Shown piece by piece: positions 33,438 to 44,360 of a stretch of 64,000 bases of DNA. This stretch comes from SZAS-103 sp038226665 (GTDB taxonomy: Bacteria; Pseudomonadota; Gammaproteobacteria; Xanthomonadales; Xanthomonadaceae). The stretch is from NCBI GenBank assembly GCA_038226665.1, contig JBBRQI010000001.1, positions 248,001-312,000 of the forward strand, written 5' to 3'. The position numbers and the translations under genes were made by a program. The notes beneath the pieces were generated by a model. That model saw only the letters and a list, made by a program, of their open reading frames with translations. It was not told where the DNA came from and ran no database searches. Positions within the stretch are counted from its first letter, which is position 1. Each line of letters starts with the position of its first letter.

Positions 33438-34328
33438 TCAGGTTCCGCCCGCGACGATTGCGGACTCGGTGGGCGCTGGCTTGCGCAGCATCAGTGCGAG
33501 CAATGCGGCGATCTTGTCGCGCATCTCGCGGCGATCGACGATCAGGTCGAGCGCGCCGTGTTCGACCAGGAATTCGGAACGCTGGAAACCTTCAGGCAAG
33601 GTTTCGCGCACGGTCTGCTCGATCACGCGCTGGCCCGCGAAACCGATCAACGCATACGGTTCGGCAACATTGAGGTCGCCAAGCATCGCAAGGCTGGCGG
33701 ACACGCCGCCCGTGGTTGGATGCGTCAGCACGACGATGTACGGAACGCCAGCCGCACGCAGGCGCGCAAGCGCGGCCGATGTCTTCGCCATCTGCATCAG
33801 CGAGAACAGTCCTTCCTGCATGCGCGCGCCACCGCTCGCGGTGAAGCAGACCAGCGGAATCTTCTCGGCCAGTGCAAGTTCGGCTCCGCGGGTGAATTTT
33901 TCGCCGACCACCGAACCCATCGAACCGCCCATGTAGCGGAACTCGAATGCGCACGCGACCACGTCCTGTCCCTTGAGGGTTCCGCGCATCACCACCAGCG
34001 CATCCTTCTCACCGGTCGCTTTCTGGGTCGCCTTGATGCGATCGATGTATTTCTTGCTGTCGCGGAATTTCAGCGGATCGGTCGGCGCGAGTCCGGCGGC
34101 GATCTCGGTCATCGCATCCGGGTCGAGGAAACTGATGAGGCGCGCACGCGCGCCGATCGGACGGTGATGACCGCACTTCGGACAGACCTCGAGGTTGCGT
34201 TCGAGTTCGGGCCCGTACAGAACGGTACCGCACTTTTCGCACTTTTCCCACAAGCCTTCGGGCACGTTGCGCTTGTTGCCGCCTTCGGTGCGGATGCGTG
34301 CGGGCATGAGTTTTTGCAGCCAGCTCAT
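33438..34328 (-). CDS. accD: Acetyl-CoA carboxylase carboxyltransferase subunit beta
   Basis: Works with AccA to transfer carboxylate from biotin to acetyl-CoA, the first step of fatty-acid synthesis. The 296 residues carry an N-terminal four-cysteine zinc ribbon (CEKCG near residue 30, CPKCGHH near 50) and a crotonase-like domain (VVACAFEFRYMGGSMGSVVGE, FTASGGARMQEGLFSLMQMA). Its position after trpA is common in gammaproteobacteria. Confidence 0.97.
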   Translation of the reverse strand: MSWLQKLMPARIRTEGGNKRNVPEGLWEKCEKCGTVLYGPELERNLEVCPKCGHHRPIGARARLISFLDPDAMTEIAAGLAPTDPLKFRDSKKYIDRIKATQKATGEKDALVVMRGTLKGQDVVACAFEFRYMGGSMGSVVGEKFTRGAELALAEKIPLVCFTASGGARMQEGLFSLMQMAKTSAALARLRAAGVPYIVVLTHPTTGGVSASLAMLGDLNVAEPYALIGFAGQRVIEQTVRETLPEGFQRSEFLVEHGALDLIVDRREMRDKIAALLALMLRKPAPTESAIVAGGT

Positions 34329-34411
34329 TGCGTTGGGTTCGTTCGGATCGTCATGGCATGCAGTTTAGCAGGGCCGTCAATTGTCGCGATCCAGGCATCG
34401 AAGCGGTGCGT

Positions 34412-35211
34412 TCATGCACCATCGAGCGCCGCGCGTAGCGGCACGAGAAATGCGGTCGCGCGACGCATGGCATCATCCGGATCGACCGCTTCGGCGATCG
34501 CCTCGACCAATGCGCTGCCGACCACGAGGCCATCCGCGCAAGGTGCAAGCGCTGCTGCGGTTGCCGCATCCCTCACGCCGAAACCGACGACCACCGGTGC
34601 GGTCGCTTGCGCGCGCAATGTCGCGACGCGCTCCAGCACCGATTCCGTGTCGATGCGATGTGCGCCAGTCACGCCGGCGAAACTCACGTAGTACAGATAG
34701 CCTTGCGCTTCGTGCGCGAGCCGCGCGAGCCTTGCTTCGGATGTCGTTGGCGCTGCGAGTGCGATCAATGCGAGCCCATGCGCGTTGAAGATCGCACGCG
34801 TTTCCACGCTTTCTTCAGGCGGCAGATCGACAAGCAGCAGGCCATCGACGCCGGCGGCATGCGCATCGCGCGCATACCGCTCGATGCCGCGAATCACGAC
34901 CGGATTCAGATAGCCCATCAGCACGACTGGGGTGGTCGCGTCCCTCGTGCGAAATGCACGCACCATCTCGAATACTTGCGTGGCGCCGACGCCGCGCGCG
35001 AGCGCACGTTCGGAACTGCGCTGGATCGTCGGGCCGTCGGCCATCGGGTCCGAGAACGGCACGCCGAGTTCGATTACGTCCGCGCCTGCCCCGACCAGCG
35101 CGTGCATCACTGGGACGGTTGCATCGAGCGAGGGATCGCCAGCGGTGATGAATGGAATCAGCGCCTTGCGATTGGCGGTCTTGAGCGCAGCGAATTTCTG
35201 TTCGATGCGAT

Positions 35212-35215
<4 letters not shown>
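34412..35215 (-). CDS. trpA: Tryptophan synthase alpha subunit
   Basis: Cleaves indole-glycerol phosphate to indole, which is channelled to TrpB. The 267-residue barrel contains FITAGDPSLDATV, the catalytic Glu in ADVIELGVPFSDPMADGP and the catalytic Asp in LLLVDLPPEES. PVVVGFGVRDAATAA near 225 is the phosphate-binding region. Its ATG overlaps the trpB stop by four bases. Confidence 0.97.
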
Positions 35216-36429
<1,214 letters not shown>

Positions 36430-36450
36430 TGGCATCCTGGAAAATCATCA

Positions 36451-37143
36451 TCATGTATGCTCGTGCAAACTGCATTCGGCGTGTCGCACTGCATCGACGA
36501 ACGCGCGCACCTTCGCGGCGTCCTTGATGCCAGGCGCAGACTCGACCCCACTCGATACATCCACGCCCCACGGCCGCGCCATGCGAATCGCGGCATCGAC
36601 ACTCGTCGCATCCAGCCCGCCAGCCAGCAACCATGGCCGCATGAAGTGCCGCTGATTCATCCGGCTCTGCGCAAACATGCCCCAGTCAAAACGCTGGCCG
36701 CTGCCGCCCATCGCACCGGGCGCATGGCCGTCGAACACGAATCCTGCCGCGGAAGGATAACGCGCCAGCAACATCGGCACATCGTCGGCGGCGATATCGC
36801 GCATCGCGATCGCTTTCAGGAAGGGAATCCCGAAGCGCGCGCAGAACGCATCATCTTCGCCGCCGTGGAACTGCAGCAGGTGCGGTCGCAATTCGCGCAC
36901 GATGCTCTCGATCTCTTCGGCAGGGTTGTCCATCACCAACGCAATCACACTGGTCATCGAAACGGTCGCATCGCGCAAGTTCAACGCATGTTCGATGCTC
37001 ACGCGCCGCGGGCTGCGCGCTGCAAAAATCAAGCCGATCGCATCCACGCCGAGTTCGCCGGCCAAGTGCACATCGTCCACGCGGGTCATGCCGCAAAGCT
37101 TGATGCGCGTATGCGTGGCCGCATCGTTGACAAGCAATGTCAC
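36451..37143 (-). CDS. trpF: Phosphoribosylanthranilate isomerase
   Basis: Third step of the tryptophan branch. The conserved IKLCGMTRVDDVHLAGELG, GVDAIGLIF and LLQFHGGED segments are present, and the C-terminal LLAGGLDATSVDAAI and GVDVSSGVE mark the phosphate site. I place the start at a GTG overlapping the truA stop (GTGA), giving 230 residues. Two ATGs further upstream (37170, 37200) lie inside truA and would add sequence not seen in the family. Confidence 0.94.
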   Translation of the reverse strand: MTLLVNDAATHTRIKLCGMTRVDDVHLAGELGVDAIGLIFAARSPRRVSIEHALNLRDATVSMTSVIALVMDNPAEEIESIVRELRPHLLQFHGGEDDAFCARFGIPFLKAIAMRDIAADDVPMLLARYPSAAGFVFDGHAPGAMGGSGQRFDWGMFAQSRMNQRHFMRPWLLAGGLDATSVDAAIRMARPWGVDVSSGVESAPGIKDAAKVRAFVDAVRHAECSLHEHT

Positions 37144-37907
37144 AGCATCGCCTCGACCGGAAGTTCCCATTGCACCGGATACAGCGGGCCGAGGAAACAC
37201 AGCCCCTGCGGCGGGGCTGTCGCACCAGCAACGTTGCGATCGCGCCCACGCAGCAGTTCGTCCATCCAGCCTTCATGACTTTCGCCGCGGCCTATCACCA
37301 GCAGGCTGCCGACGATGTTGCGCACCATGTGATGCAGGAACGCATTCGCGCGCACGTCCACAACGACCTCTTCGCCTTCGCGCACCACGCTGATCGTCTG
37401 CATGTCGCGCACGGCATGGCGCGCCTGGCACTGCACGGCGCGGAATGCGCTGAAATCGTGTTCGCCGATCAATGCCTGCGCCGCGCGATGCATCGCATCG
37501 GCATCCAGCGGCAGGCGCTCCCACGCGACGTAGCGGCGCAACAACGCGGGCCGGATCTTGCGATCGAGGATGCGATAGCGATAGCGCCGCGCACGCGCAG
37601 CGTAACGCGCATGGAAATCATCGGCGACATGCACGGCCCAGCGCACGCAGATCGCAGCCGGCAGGCGCGAGTTCGCGCCCAGCACCCAGCCGCGCATCGG
37701 TCGCGACGCATCGGTATCGAAATGCACGACCTGGCACCGCGCATGCACGCCTGAATCGGTGCGCCCCGCGCATTGCACGACGGTTGCTGCATTGGCAACG
37801 AAACTCAACGCCGCTTCCACTTCGGCCTGCACGCTCGGGCCATGGCCGAGTTTCTGCCAACCCTGGAAATCGGTGCCGTCGTATTCGATGCCGAGCGCAA
37901 TTCGCAT
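37140..37907 (-). CDS. truA: tRNA pseudouridine(38-40) synthase
   Basis: Modifies uridines 38-40 in the anticodon arm. The 255 residues contain LGIEYDGTDFQGWQ at the N-terminus, the catalytic Asp in CAGRTDSGVHARCQVVHF near 45-62 and FLHHMVRNIVGSLLVIGRGE near 195. It lies between fimV and trpF, an order preserved across many gammaproteobacteria. Confidence 0.97.
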   Translation of the reverse strand: MRIALGIEYDGTDFQGWQKLGHGPSVQAEVEAALSFVANAATVVQCAGRTDSGVHARCQVVHFDTDASRPMRGWVLGANSRLPAAICVRWAVHVADDFHARYAARARRYRYRILDRKIRPALLRRYVAWERLPLDADAMHRAAQALIGEHDFSAFRAVQCQARHAVRDMQTISVVREGEEVVVDVRANAFLHHMVRNIVGSLLVIGRGESHEGWMDELLRGRDRNVAGATAPPQGLCFLGPLYPVQWELPVEAML

Positions 37908-38040
37908 GGTCTGCAGGATGGAGGAAAACGGACTTGCGCGCGCGAGGATTCAGTTCCGACTCAATCCACTTTGCCAGCCTGGGTACAGAACGTCCAGGCG
38001 CTCCCCGACGCGCCAACCAATGGATCGCAGGCGTGTCTGC

Positions 38041-40440
38041 TTACCCATCGAGCGTATCGAGCAATTCAAATGCAGCTTGTTGCTGGGCCGCGTTACCCTC
38101 GATCAGGATTTCCTCCAGCACGCTGCGCGCGCCGTCGCCATCGCCGATGTCGATGTAGGCGCGTGCGAGTTCGAGCTTGGTCGCGACAGTCTGCGGTCCC
38201 TCCTGCGATGGGAACGCTGGGCGCACGCCCGTTGCATTCGGCGCTCGCTCTGGCGCGACTGATCCCGGCTCCGGTTCCTGTACGAATTTCGGCTCACCGG
38301 GAATCGCCCAATCGTCTTCCTGACCGACAACCGCAGTGTTTGCGACAACGGCCGGCGCAGTTGCAACAGGCGCCACAAGTTCGACAGGCGCCACGGGTTC
38401 GGGATGTGTCGTCGGTACGGGCTGCGGCATGACGTCGTATTCCGCAGTCCGATTAGACTGGCTGTCAACGGGATCCGGCGGCGCAGGTGCGCGCGTCTGC
38501 GCATCGGCTCCTATGCGCGCCGCAGCCATGCTGGCTGCAAGCGCACCCGTGTCGAAGGTGCGTGCTCGCGGTGGCGGTTCGGCTTGGCGCGGACGCCGCA
38601 ACATCAACAAGAGCAACCCTCCGAGCACGGCAAGGCCACCGCTGATCAACACGAACGGCTGCATGTACCAAGGCTCGGCAGGCTCCGGTTCCGCTGGCTG
38701 CGCGGCAGGCTTGTTCGGCGCGGCGACGATTGCAGGCTTAGGCGCTGTTGCTGCGTCAGTAGCTGCCGGTGACGTGGATACCGGTGAAGCGCTGGCCGTT
38801 GCATCGTTTGCCGTGGATGCAGATGCGGATGCCGGCTCGCTCGAGTCAGCGGGTGCGGATGTTGCACTACTTGCCGCTGGCGATGCGACATTGTGCTTTT
38901 CGAGTTCGGTCAGGTGTTGTTGCATCGCTGCGAGCTGGCTGTCCTTCATGCTCAACAGCTTCTGGCTGTCGGTCTGCATCTTTTCGAGATCACCGACCTT
39001 CGACTTCAGATCGCTGACTTCCGCATTGCGCGCAGTGAGTTCTTCCTTGGTCTGCGCAAGCTGGGCGCGCAGTTCGCTGCCGGAACCGCCTTCGCTCGCG
39101 CCGGACTGGCTGTTCGCTGACGCGTTGCCGATCGGCGGCACGATTTCGAGGTGTGCACCGCGCGGCTTGGAAACCTTCGGCACGCTTGCGGTTGTATCGG
39201 TCTTTGGAGCGGCCGCAGACTTGTCCGATCCGTGCGCGGCTGCGGATGCTGCTTTCGCTTTCGTCGCAGCAGCACGATCGGCTGCCGCAGCCGCGATGGA
39301 CGCCTCGGACTTCGCCGCTTTCGCAGCCGTCTTGTCGGCTGTCTCTTCAGGCTGTAGCTGCGGCGCTGGCTGCGCGCCCTGTCGCCAGCTTTCGACCTGT
39401 TCGTGCACGAGCGCGTTGGCTTCCGCCGCGGTCACTGCCTGCGCATCAGCGCTGGCAGGAATTCGCAACACTGCACCGCTCTTGAGCAGATTGATGTTGT
39501 TGCCGATGAACGCATCGGGATTCGCGCGTTCGAGCGCGATCATCATGCGATTGACCGACACATCGCCCGGGCGCACCTGATCGGCGATCGCCGACAACGT
39601 TTGTCCACGATTGACAGTGACTGCATCGGGTGTTTCCTGCGCCGATTCTGGTTTGGGCGCTACGGGTTTGGACGCTTCAGGCATCGGCGCTGGAGGAGGC
39701 GGCGACGATGCTTCAGCGACTGACGGAGGCGGCAGCGGTTCGGACGCCTGTGCAGCAGGCGGTGGCGCGGCGGGCACGGGCTGCGGTGCGGCGACGATCG
39801 GTTCAGGCGCTGGCGCCGGGACGTCGGGCACGGGCGCAGGTGGCGGTGGTGGTACAACCTGCATCGACGCAGGTGGCGGTGGCGGCAATGGCCGTACAGC
39901 GACCGATGGCACCGAAGGTTCGGGCGTTGCGGGTGCGGCCACTGGTGGAGTCACTCTCGGCATGGGTGCGGGCGCTGGCAACGGTGTGGATGCGACCGTC
40001 GGCGCGCTGATCCCACGTTTCGGCACCGATGCGGTGTGCGGCGGGTCGAGCAACGCAGTGTATTCGCGCACCATCTTGCCTTTGCCCCAGTCGGCCTCGA
40101 CCAGGAAGGTCACGTACGGATCGTTCATGCGTTGCGGCGTGGTCACGCGTACGACCGCTTCGCCTCGTGCATTCTTGCCGACACTGAATTGCAGGTTGGC
40201 GGACAGCTCGCGCGGGTCCATGCCGACGCGCTCGAATGCTTCGGGCGACGCGATACGCACGACAAGATCGCTGGCTTCGTCGGGACTGTTGATCGTGAGT
40301 GGAATCTCGGCGACGAACGGCTGGTCGAGCTTCGACTTGACCTCGATCGCGCCAAGCCCGACCGCCTGCGCCTGCATCGATACCAGCGCGCCTGCCACCG
40401 AAAGACAAAGAATGCCCGACTTCATCGCATCCGATCGCAT
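38041..40440 (-). CDS. fimV: FimV/HubP-family polar scaffold protein
   Basis: 799 residues, with a signal peptide (1 to about 26). An N-terminal beta domain (GAIEVKSKLDQPFVAEIPL onward) is followed by a Pro-rich stretch (about 130-270) and a LysM-type module (VNRGQTLSAIADQVRPGDVS). Next come a coiled coil (about 465-525), one transmembrane helix (FVLISGGLAVLGGLLLLML, near 600) and a C-terminal FimV/TPR motif (ATKLELARAYIDIGDGDGAR). FimV/HubP proteins organise the cell pole, type IV pili and twitching. The start is supported by GGGGAGA eight bases upstream. It lies between asd and truA as in Pseudomonas. Confidence 0.93.
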   Translation of the reverse strand: MRSDAMKSGILCLSVAGALVSMQAQAVGLGAIEVKSKLDQPFVAEIPLTINSPDEASDLVVRIASPEAFERVGMDPRELSANLQFSVGKNARGEAVVRVTTPQRMNDPYVTFLVEADWGKGKMVREYTALLDPPHTASVPKRGISAPTVASTPLPAPAPMPRVTPPVAAPATPEPSVPSVAVRPLPPPPPASMQVVPPPPPAPVPDVPAPAPEPIVAAPQPVPAAPPPAAQASEPLPPPSVAEASSPPPPAPMPEASKPVAPKPESAQETPDAVTVNRGQTLSAIADQVRPGDVSVNRMMIALERANPDAFIGNNINLLKSGAVLRIPASADAQAVTAAEANALVHEQVESWRQGAQPAPQLQPEETADKTAAKAAKSEASIAAAAADRAAATKAKAASAAAHGSDKSAAAPKTDTTASVPKVSKPRGAHLEIVPPIGNASANSQSGASEGGSGSELRAQLAQTKEELTARNAEVSDLKSKVGDLEKMQTDSQKLLSMKDSQLAAMQQHLTELEKHNVASPAASSATSAPADSSEPASASASTANDATASASPVSTSPAATDAATAPKPAIVAAPNKPAAQPAEPEPAEPWYMQPFVLISGGLAVLGGLLLLMLRRPRQAEPPPRARTFDTGALAASMAAARIGADAQTRAPAPPDPVDSQSNRTAEYDVMPQPVPTTHPEPVAPVELVAPVATAPAVVANTAVVGQEDDWAIPGEPKFVQEPEPGSVAPERAPNATGVRPAFPSQEGPQTVATKLELARAYIDIGDGDGARSVLEEILIEGNAAQQQAAFELLDTLDG

Positions 40441-40520
40441 CGCAAAACTCTCCCCGGAATCATCGCCGACAGCACCGCAGCCGACTAAAATCGGCAGGGC
40501 GACGCATGCGCAAGTTGGCG

Positions 40521-41540
40521 CTAGCTATACCCTTTCGCCAGCAATTCCGCAATCTGGACGGCATTGAGCGCCGCGCCCTTGCGGATGTTGTCGGACACGA
40601 TCCAAAGGTTCAGCCCGCGCGGGTGCGAAATGTCCTCGCGGATGCGGCCGACATAGGTCGGGTCGTGGCCTGCAGCGTGCGTCACCGGGGTCGGATAGCC
40701 GCCGCTCCTGCGTTCATCGACAACTTCCACGCCGGGCGCTTCTTCCAGCAGCGCACGCGCCTGCTGCACGGTGATCTTCTCGCGGGTTTCGATGTGCACC
40801 GCTTCGGAGTGCCCGTAGAACACGGGCACGCGCACCACGGTGGCATTCACCTGGATGCTGTCGTCGCCGAGGATCTTGCGGGTTTCCCAGACCAGCTTCA
40901 TCTCTTCCATCGTGTAGCCGTTGTCGAGGAAGTCGCCGCCGTGCGGGATCACGTTGAACGCGATCTGCACCGGATACACCTGGGCTTTCGCTTCGCGCGA
41001 ATCGGCCAGGGCGACGTGCTGCCGGACGAGTTCGTCGATCCCCTTCTGGCCGGTGCCCGACACCGACTGATAAGTCGCTATGTTGATGCGCTCGATGCCC
41101 ACCGCGCGGTGGATCGGCGCGAGCGCGACCAGCATCTGCATCGTCGAGCAATTCGGGTTCGCAATGATCCCGCGTGGGCGATTCGCGATGGCATCGGGAT
41201 TCACTTCCGAAACGACCAGCGGGATGTCGGGCTCGTAGCGGAACACCGAGGAGTTGTCGATCACGACCGCGTCCTTGGCCGCGAACTTCGGCGCATATTC
41301 CTTCGAGATCGAACCGCCGGCCGAGAACAGCGCGATGTCGATTCCTTTCGGATCGAACGTTGCAAGGTCGCGTACGAAGAGCTTGCGATCGCCGAACATC
41401 ACCTTCTTGCCCGCGGATTTCGCGCTCGCGAGCGCGACGATCTCGGCAATCGGGAATTTGCGCTCGGCAAGAACCGACAGCATCACTTTGCCGACAGCTC
41501 CGGTTGCGCCGACGACGGCCACGTTGAATAACTTGCTCAT
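40521..41540 (-). CDS. asd: Aspartate-semialdehyde dehydrogenase
   Basis: Reduces aspartyl phosphate on the route to lysine, threonine, methionine and diaminopimelate. The 339 residues include the NADP-binding VVGATGAVGKVMLSVL, the active-site Cys in IIANPNCSTMQMLVAL and the catalytic His region VPVFYGHSEAVHIET. It follows aroC and precedes fimV. Confidence 0.97.
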   Translation of the reverse strand: MSKLFNVAVVGATGAVGKVMLSVLAERKFPIAEIVALASAKSAGKKVMFGDRKLFVRDLATFDPKGIDIALFSAGGSISKEYAPKFAAKDAVVIDNSSVFRYEPDIPLVVSEVNPDAIANRPRGIIANPNCSTMQMLVALAPIHRAVGIERINIATYQSVSGTGQKGIDELVRQHVALADSREAKAQVYPVQIAFNVIPHGGDFLDNGYTMEEMKLVWETRKILGDDSIQVNATVVRVPVFYGHSEAVHIETREKITVQQARALLEEAPGVEVVDERRSGGYPTPVTHAAGHDPTYVGRIREDISHPRGLNLWIVSDNIRKGAALNAVQIAELLAKGYS

Positions 41541-41588
41541 GCTTCCCGCTGCCTTCGTTTGCTCATCAGTTGGACATTCATTCGGGAC

Positions 41589-42692
41589 TTACGGAATTCG
41601 CGGCATCACCTCGCCCACATCCCCGCACTGCGCCCGATGCCGCAGCGCCTGGTCCATCAGCACAAGCGCGACCATCGCTTCGCAGATCGGCGTGGCACGG
41701 ATGCCGACGCAGGGATCGTGGCGGCCGGTGGTGACGATCTCGATTTCGTTGCCGTGCACGTCCACGCCCTGCACCGGCAGGCGCAGGCTGGAGGTCGGCT
41801 TGAACGCGACCGAGCAACGCACCGCCTGCCCCGACGAAATGCCACCGAGGATGCCACCCGCGTGGTTGGACGCGAAGCCCTGCGGTGTCATCCGATCGCG
41901 ATGCAGGCTGCCATTCTGCGCGACGACCGCGAAACCGTCGCCGATTTCCACGCCCTTGACCGCGTTGATCGACATCAATGCGCTCGCGAGTTCTGCGTCG
42001 AGCTTGCCGTAAATCGGCTCGCCCCAGCCCGGCGGAACGCCGTCGGCGATCACGTCGATGCGCGCGCCGACCGAGTCGCCGGACTTGCGCAGTGCATCCA
42101 TGTAGTTCTCAAGCTCCTCGACCTGCGATGCGTTCGGCCAGAAGAAAGGATTGGCCTCGACAACATTCCAGTCGATGCGTGCGGCATGCGCATCGCGCGG
42201 AACGACTTCGCCGATCTGCGCAAGATATCCACGCACGACCACACCGAATTTCTCTGCCAGCCATTTCTTCGCGATCACCGCTGCTGCGACGCGCATCGTC
42301 GTCTCGCGCGCGGACGAGCGCCCGCCACCACGCGGATCGCGGTGGCCGTATTTCTGCCAATACGTGTAGTCGGCGTGGCCCGGGCGAAACTGCTCGGCGA
42401 TCTTGCTGTAGTCCTTGCTGCGCGCGTCGGTGTTGCGGATCAGTAGCGCGATCGGCGTGCCGGTGGTTTTTCCTTCGTACACGCCGGAAAGGATCTCGAC
42501 TTCGTCGGCCTCGTGCCGCTGCGACGTGTGCCGCGTGCGGCCGGTGGCGCGACGCGCAAGGTCGTGCGCAAAGTCTTCCGTCGCGATCGCGATGCCCGGC
42601 GGACAGCCGTCGATCACGCAGCCGATCGCCGGGCCATGGCTTTCGCCGAAGGTGGTGACCGCGAAGAGCTGGCCGAAGGTATTACCGGCCAC
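41589..42692 (-). CDS. aroC: Chorismate synthase
   Basis: Last shikimate-pathway step, dependent on reduced FMN. The 367 residues open with NTFGQLFAVTTFGESHGPAIG, contain RPGHADYTYWQKYGHRDPRG and GRSSARETTMRVAA, and end with a conserved MVALVLMDQALRHRAQCG. It lies eight bases after prmB. Confidence 0.98.
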   Translation of the reverse strand: MAGNTFGQLFAVTTFGESHGPAIGCVIDGCPPGIAIATEDFAHDLARRATGRTRHTSQRHEADEVEILSGVYEGKTTGTPIALLIRNTDARSKDYSKIAEQFRPGHADYTYWQKYGHRDPRGGGRSSARETTMRVAAAVIAKKWLAEKFGVVVRGYLAQIGEVVPRDAHAARIDWNVVEANPFFWPNASQVEELENYMDALRKSGDSVGARIDVIADGVPPGWGEPIYGKLDAELASALMSINAVKGVEIGDGFAVVAQNGSLHRDRMTPQGFASNHAGGILGGISSGQAVRCSVAFKPTSSLRLPVQGVDVHGNEIEIVTTGRHDPCVGIRATPICEAMVALVLMDQALRHRAQCGDVGEVMPRIP

Positions 42693-42700
42693 GACGAGCC

Positions 42701-43615
42701 TCAGCGCGCATCGGCAAGTTCCTTGATCCGCGCATGATGCGCGACCAGGTCATCGCGACCAACCGCGAAGATGCCCATCTGCCCGACCTTGAATTCGATC
42801 CATACGAACGGGATTTCCGGCAGCAACTCGACCAACGCACGTTCGCTCTCGCCGACTTCGACGATCAGCACGCCGTCTTCGTTCAGATGTTCGGGTGCAT
42901 CGCGCAGAATTTTCAATGCGAGATCGAGCCCGTCTTCGCCTGCGCGCAAACCCAACTCCGGTTCGTGCGCGTATTCGGGCGGCAGCGCGGCGACTTCGTC
43001 GTGGGTGACGTAGGGTGGATTGCTGACGATCAGGTCGTAGGTTTGGCCGATCAACGCGGCGAACAGATCGGACTTCAGCAAGCGCAGGTTCGGCGTGTGC
43101 AGCCGGATCGTGTTTTCTTGCGCAAGCGCAAGCGCGTCGTCGCTGATGTCCACCGCGTCGACCTCCCAGTCGGCGTTGTAATGCGCCATCGCGATCGCGA
43201 TGCAGCCCGAACCCGTGCACAGGTCGAGCGCGCGTTGCACTTCGAGTTCGCCGAGCCACGGGTGGAATCCGGATTCGATCAGTTCGGCGATCGGCGAACG
43301 CGGCACCAGCGCGCGCACATCGGTCCGGAAGCTCAAGCCAGCGAACCATGCTTCACCGGTCAGGTACGCAGCCGGAATGCGTTCGCCAATGCGTCGATCG
43401 AACAACGCGAGCACGGTCGCTTTTTCGTCCACGGTGACGCGCGCCTGCCCATAGACCGGATTCATGTCATGCGGCAGGTGCAACGCATGCAACACGAGCT
43501 GGGTCGCTTCGTCGAGCGCGTTGTCGTAGCTGTGGCCGAAAGTCAGGCCGGCACCACCGAAACGGCTCGCGCCGTAGCGGATGAGGTCGATGATCGTGGC
43601 GAGTTCGGCGGCCAT
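42701..43615 (-). CDS. prmB: 50S ribosomal protein L3 N5-glutamine methyltransferase
   Basis: SAM-dependent enzyme that methylates a glutamine of ribosomal protein L3. The 304 residues carry the SAM motif ALDLCTGSGCIAIAMAHY and the glutamine-binding LIVSNPPYVTHDEV. The N-terminal helical domain and ALFDRRIGERIPAAYLTGEAWF are typical of PrmB rather than of the release-factor enzyme PrmC. I start at MAAELATIIDLIRYG; the earlier ATG at 43732 lies beyond the divergent promoter region. Confidence 0.94.
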   Translation of the reverse strand: MAAELATIIDLIRYGASRFGGAGLTFGHSYDNALDEATQLVLHALHLPHDMNPVYGQARVTVDEKATVLALFDRRIGERIPAAYLTGEAWFAGLSFRTDVRALVPRSPIAELIESGFHPWLGELEVQRALDLCTGSGCIAIAMAHYNADWEVDAVDISDDALALAQENTIRLHTPNLRLLKSDLFAALIGQTYDLIVSNPPYVTHDEVAALPPEYAHEPELGLRAGEDGLDLALKILRDAPEHLNEDGVLIVEVGESERALVELLPEIPFVWIEFKVGQMGIFAVGRDDLVAHHARIKELADAR

Positions 43616-43662
43616 GCGGTCACGCGCTATCGTGGGCACACGAGTATAACGGCCCCGCCCGG

Positions 43663-43668
43663 TATAAT
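43663..43668 (+). promoter_or_regulatory. Consensus -10 box upstream of the SCO1-like gene
   Basis: A perfect TATAAT hexamer only six bases before ATG 43675. A transcript from it would start at or next to the start codon and so be nearly leaderless. A second TATA-like box for prmB faces the other way at 43644-43650. No good -35 box is visible. Confidence 0.5.
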
Positions 43669-43674
43669 TGGGCG

Positions 43675-44358
43675 ATGGCCTCGCGAACGATTCTTTCTGC
43701 GCACATGCTGCGCGCGCATATGCGCGGTGCAATCAACCATTCGACCGTGTATATCCTCGCTGCCGCGCTTGCCGCTGGGCTTGGTCTCTGGGCCGCGGAG
43801 AAGCATTACGCGCCACCAGGCGCAGACGCGATGCCGGCAATGCGCAGCGTGACCTTGTTCCCCGCAGCGCGCGCGTTGGCGCCGTACAAACTCAACGCTT
43901 CCGACGGCAGCGCGATCACGCCGGAGACGATGAAGGGCCACTGGACGCTGGTCTTCCTCGGCTTCACGCGCTGCCCCGACGTGTGCCCGACCACGCTGCA
44001 AACCCTCGGCCAGGTCGGGAAAGCCTGGGCCACGATTCCGGCTGCAATGCGCCCGCGTGTGCTGTTCGTGTCGGTCGACCCGGATCGCGACACGCCGCAG
44101 CACGTCGGCGAGTACGCGCATTACTTCGGCAAGGACATCCTTGCCGCGACCGCCGACGAGAAGACCCTCGCGGCATTCGCGCGTAGTCTCGGCATGGTTT
44201 ACGTGAAGGTGCCGACGACCGGCAGCGATTACACGATCGATCATTCCGCGAGCGTTTCGGTACTCGATCCGGATGGCGCGATGGCCGGTTTGATCCGCCC
44301 GCCGTTCGATCCTGCTGCGATCGGCGCCGATCTTGCGACCCTGTCGAGAGCACGCTGA
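43675..44358 (+). CDS. SCO1/SenC-family copper chaperone for cytochrome oxidase
   Basis: 227 residues. An N-terminal membrane anchor (VYILAAALAAGLGLWAAE, about 25-42) is followed by a thioredoxin-like domain. The copper ligands are the CPDVC pair in GFTRCPDVCPTTL and a His in YTIDHSASVSVLD, as in SCO proteins that deliver copper to the CuA site of cytochrome c oxidase. VLFVSVDPDRDTPQHV is family-typical. Starts at 43705 or 43720 are possible alternatives. No oxidase genes lie in the window. Confidence 0.92.
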   Translation: MASRTILSAHMLRAHMRGAINHSTVYILAAALAAGLGLWAAEKHYAPPGADAMPAMRSVTLFPAARALAPYKLNASDGSAITPETMKGHWTLVFLGFTRCPDVCPTTLQTLGQVGKAWATIPAAMRPRVLFVSVDPDRDTPQHVGEYAHYFGKDILAATADEKTLAAFARSLGMVYVKVPTTGSDYTIDHSASVSVLDPDGAMAGLIRPPFDPAAIGADLATLSRAR

Positions 44359-44360
44359 GC

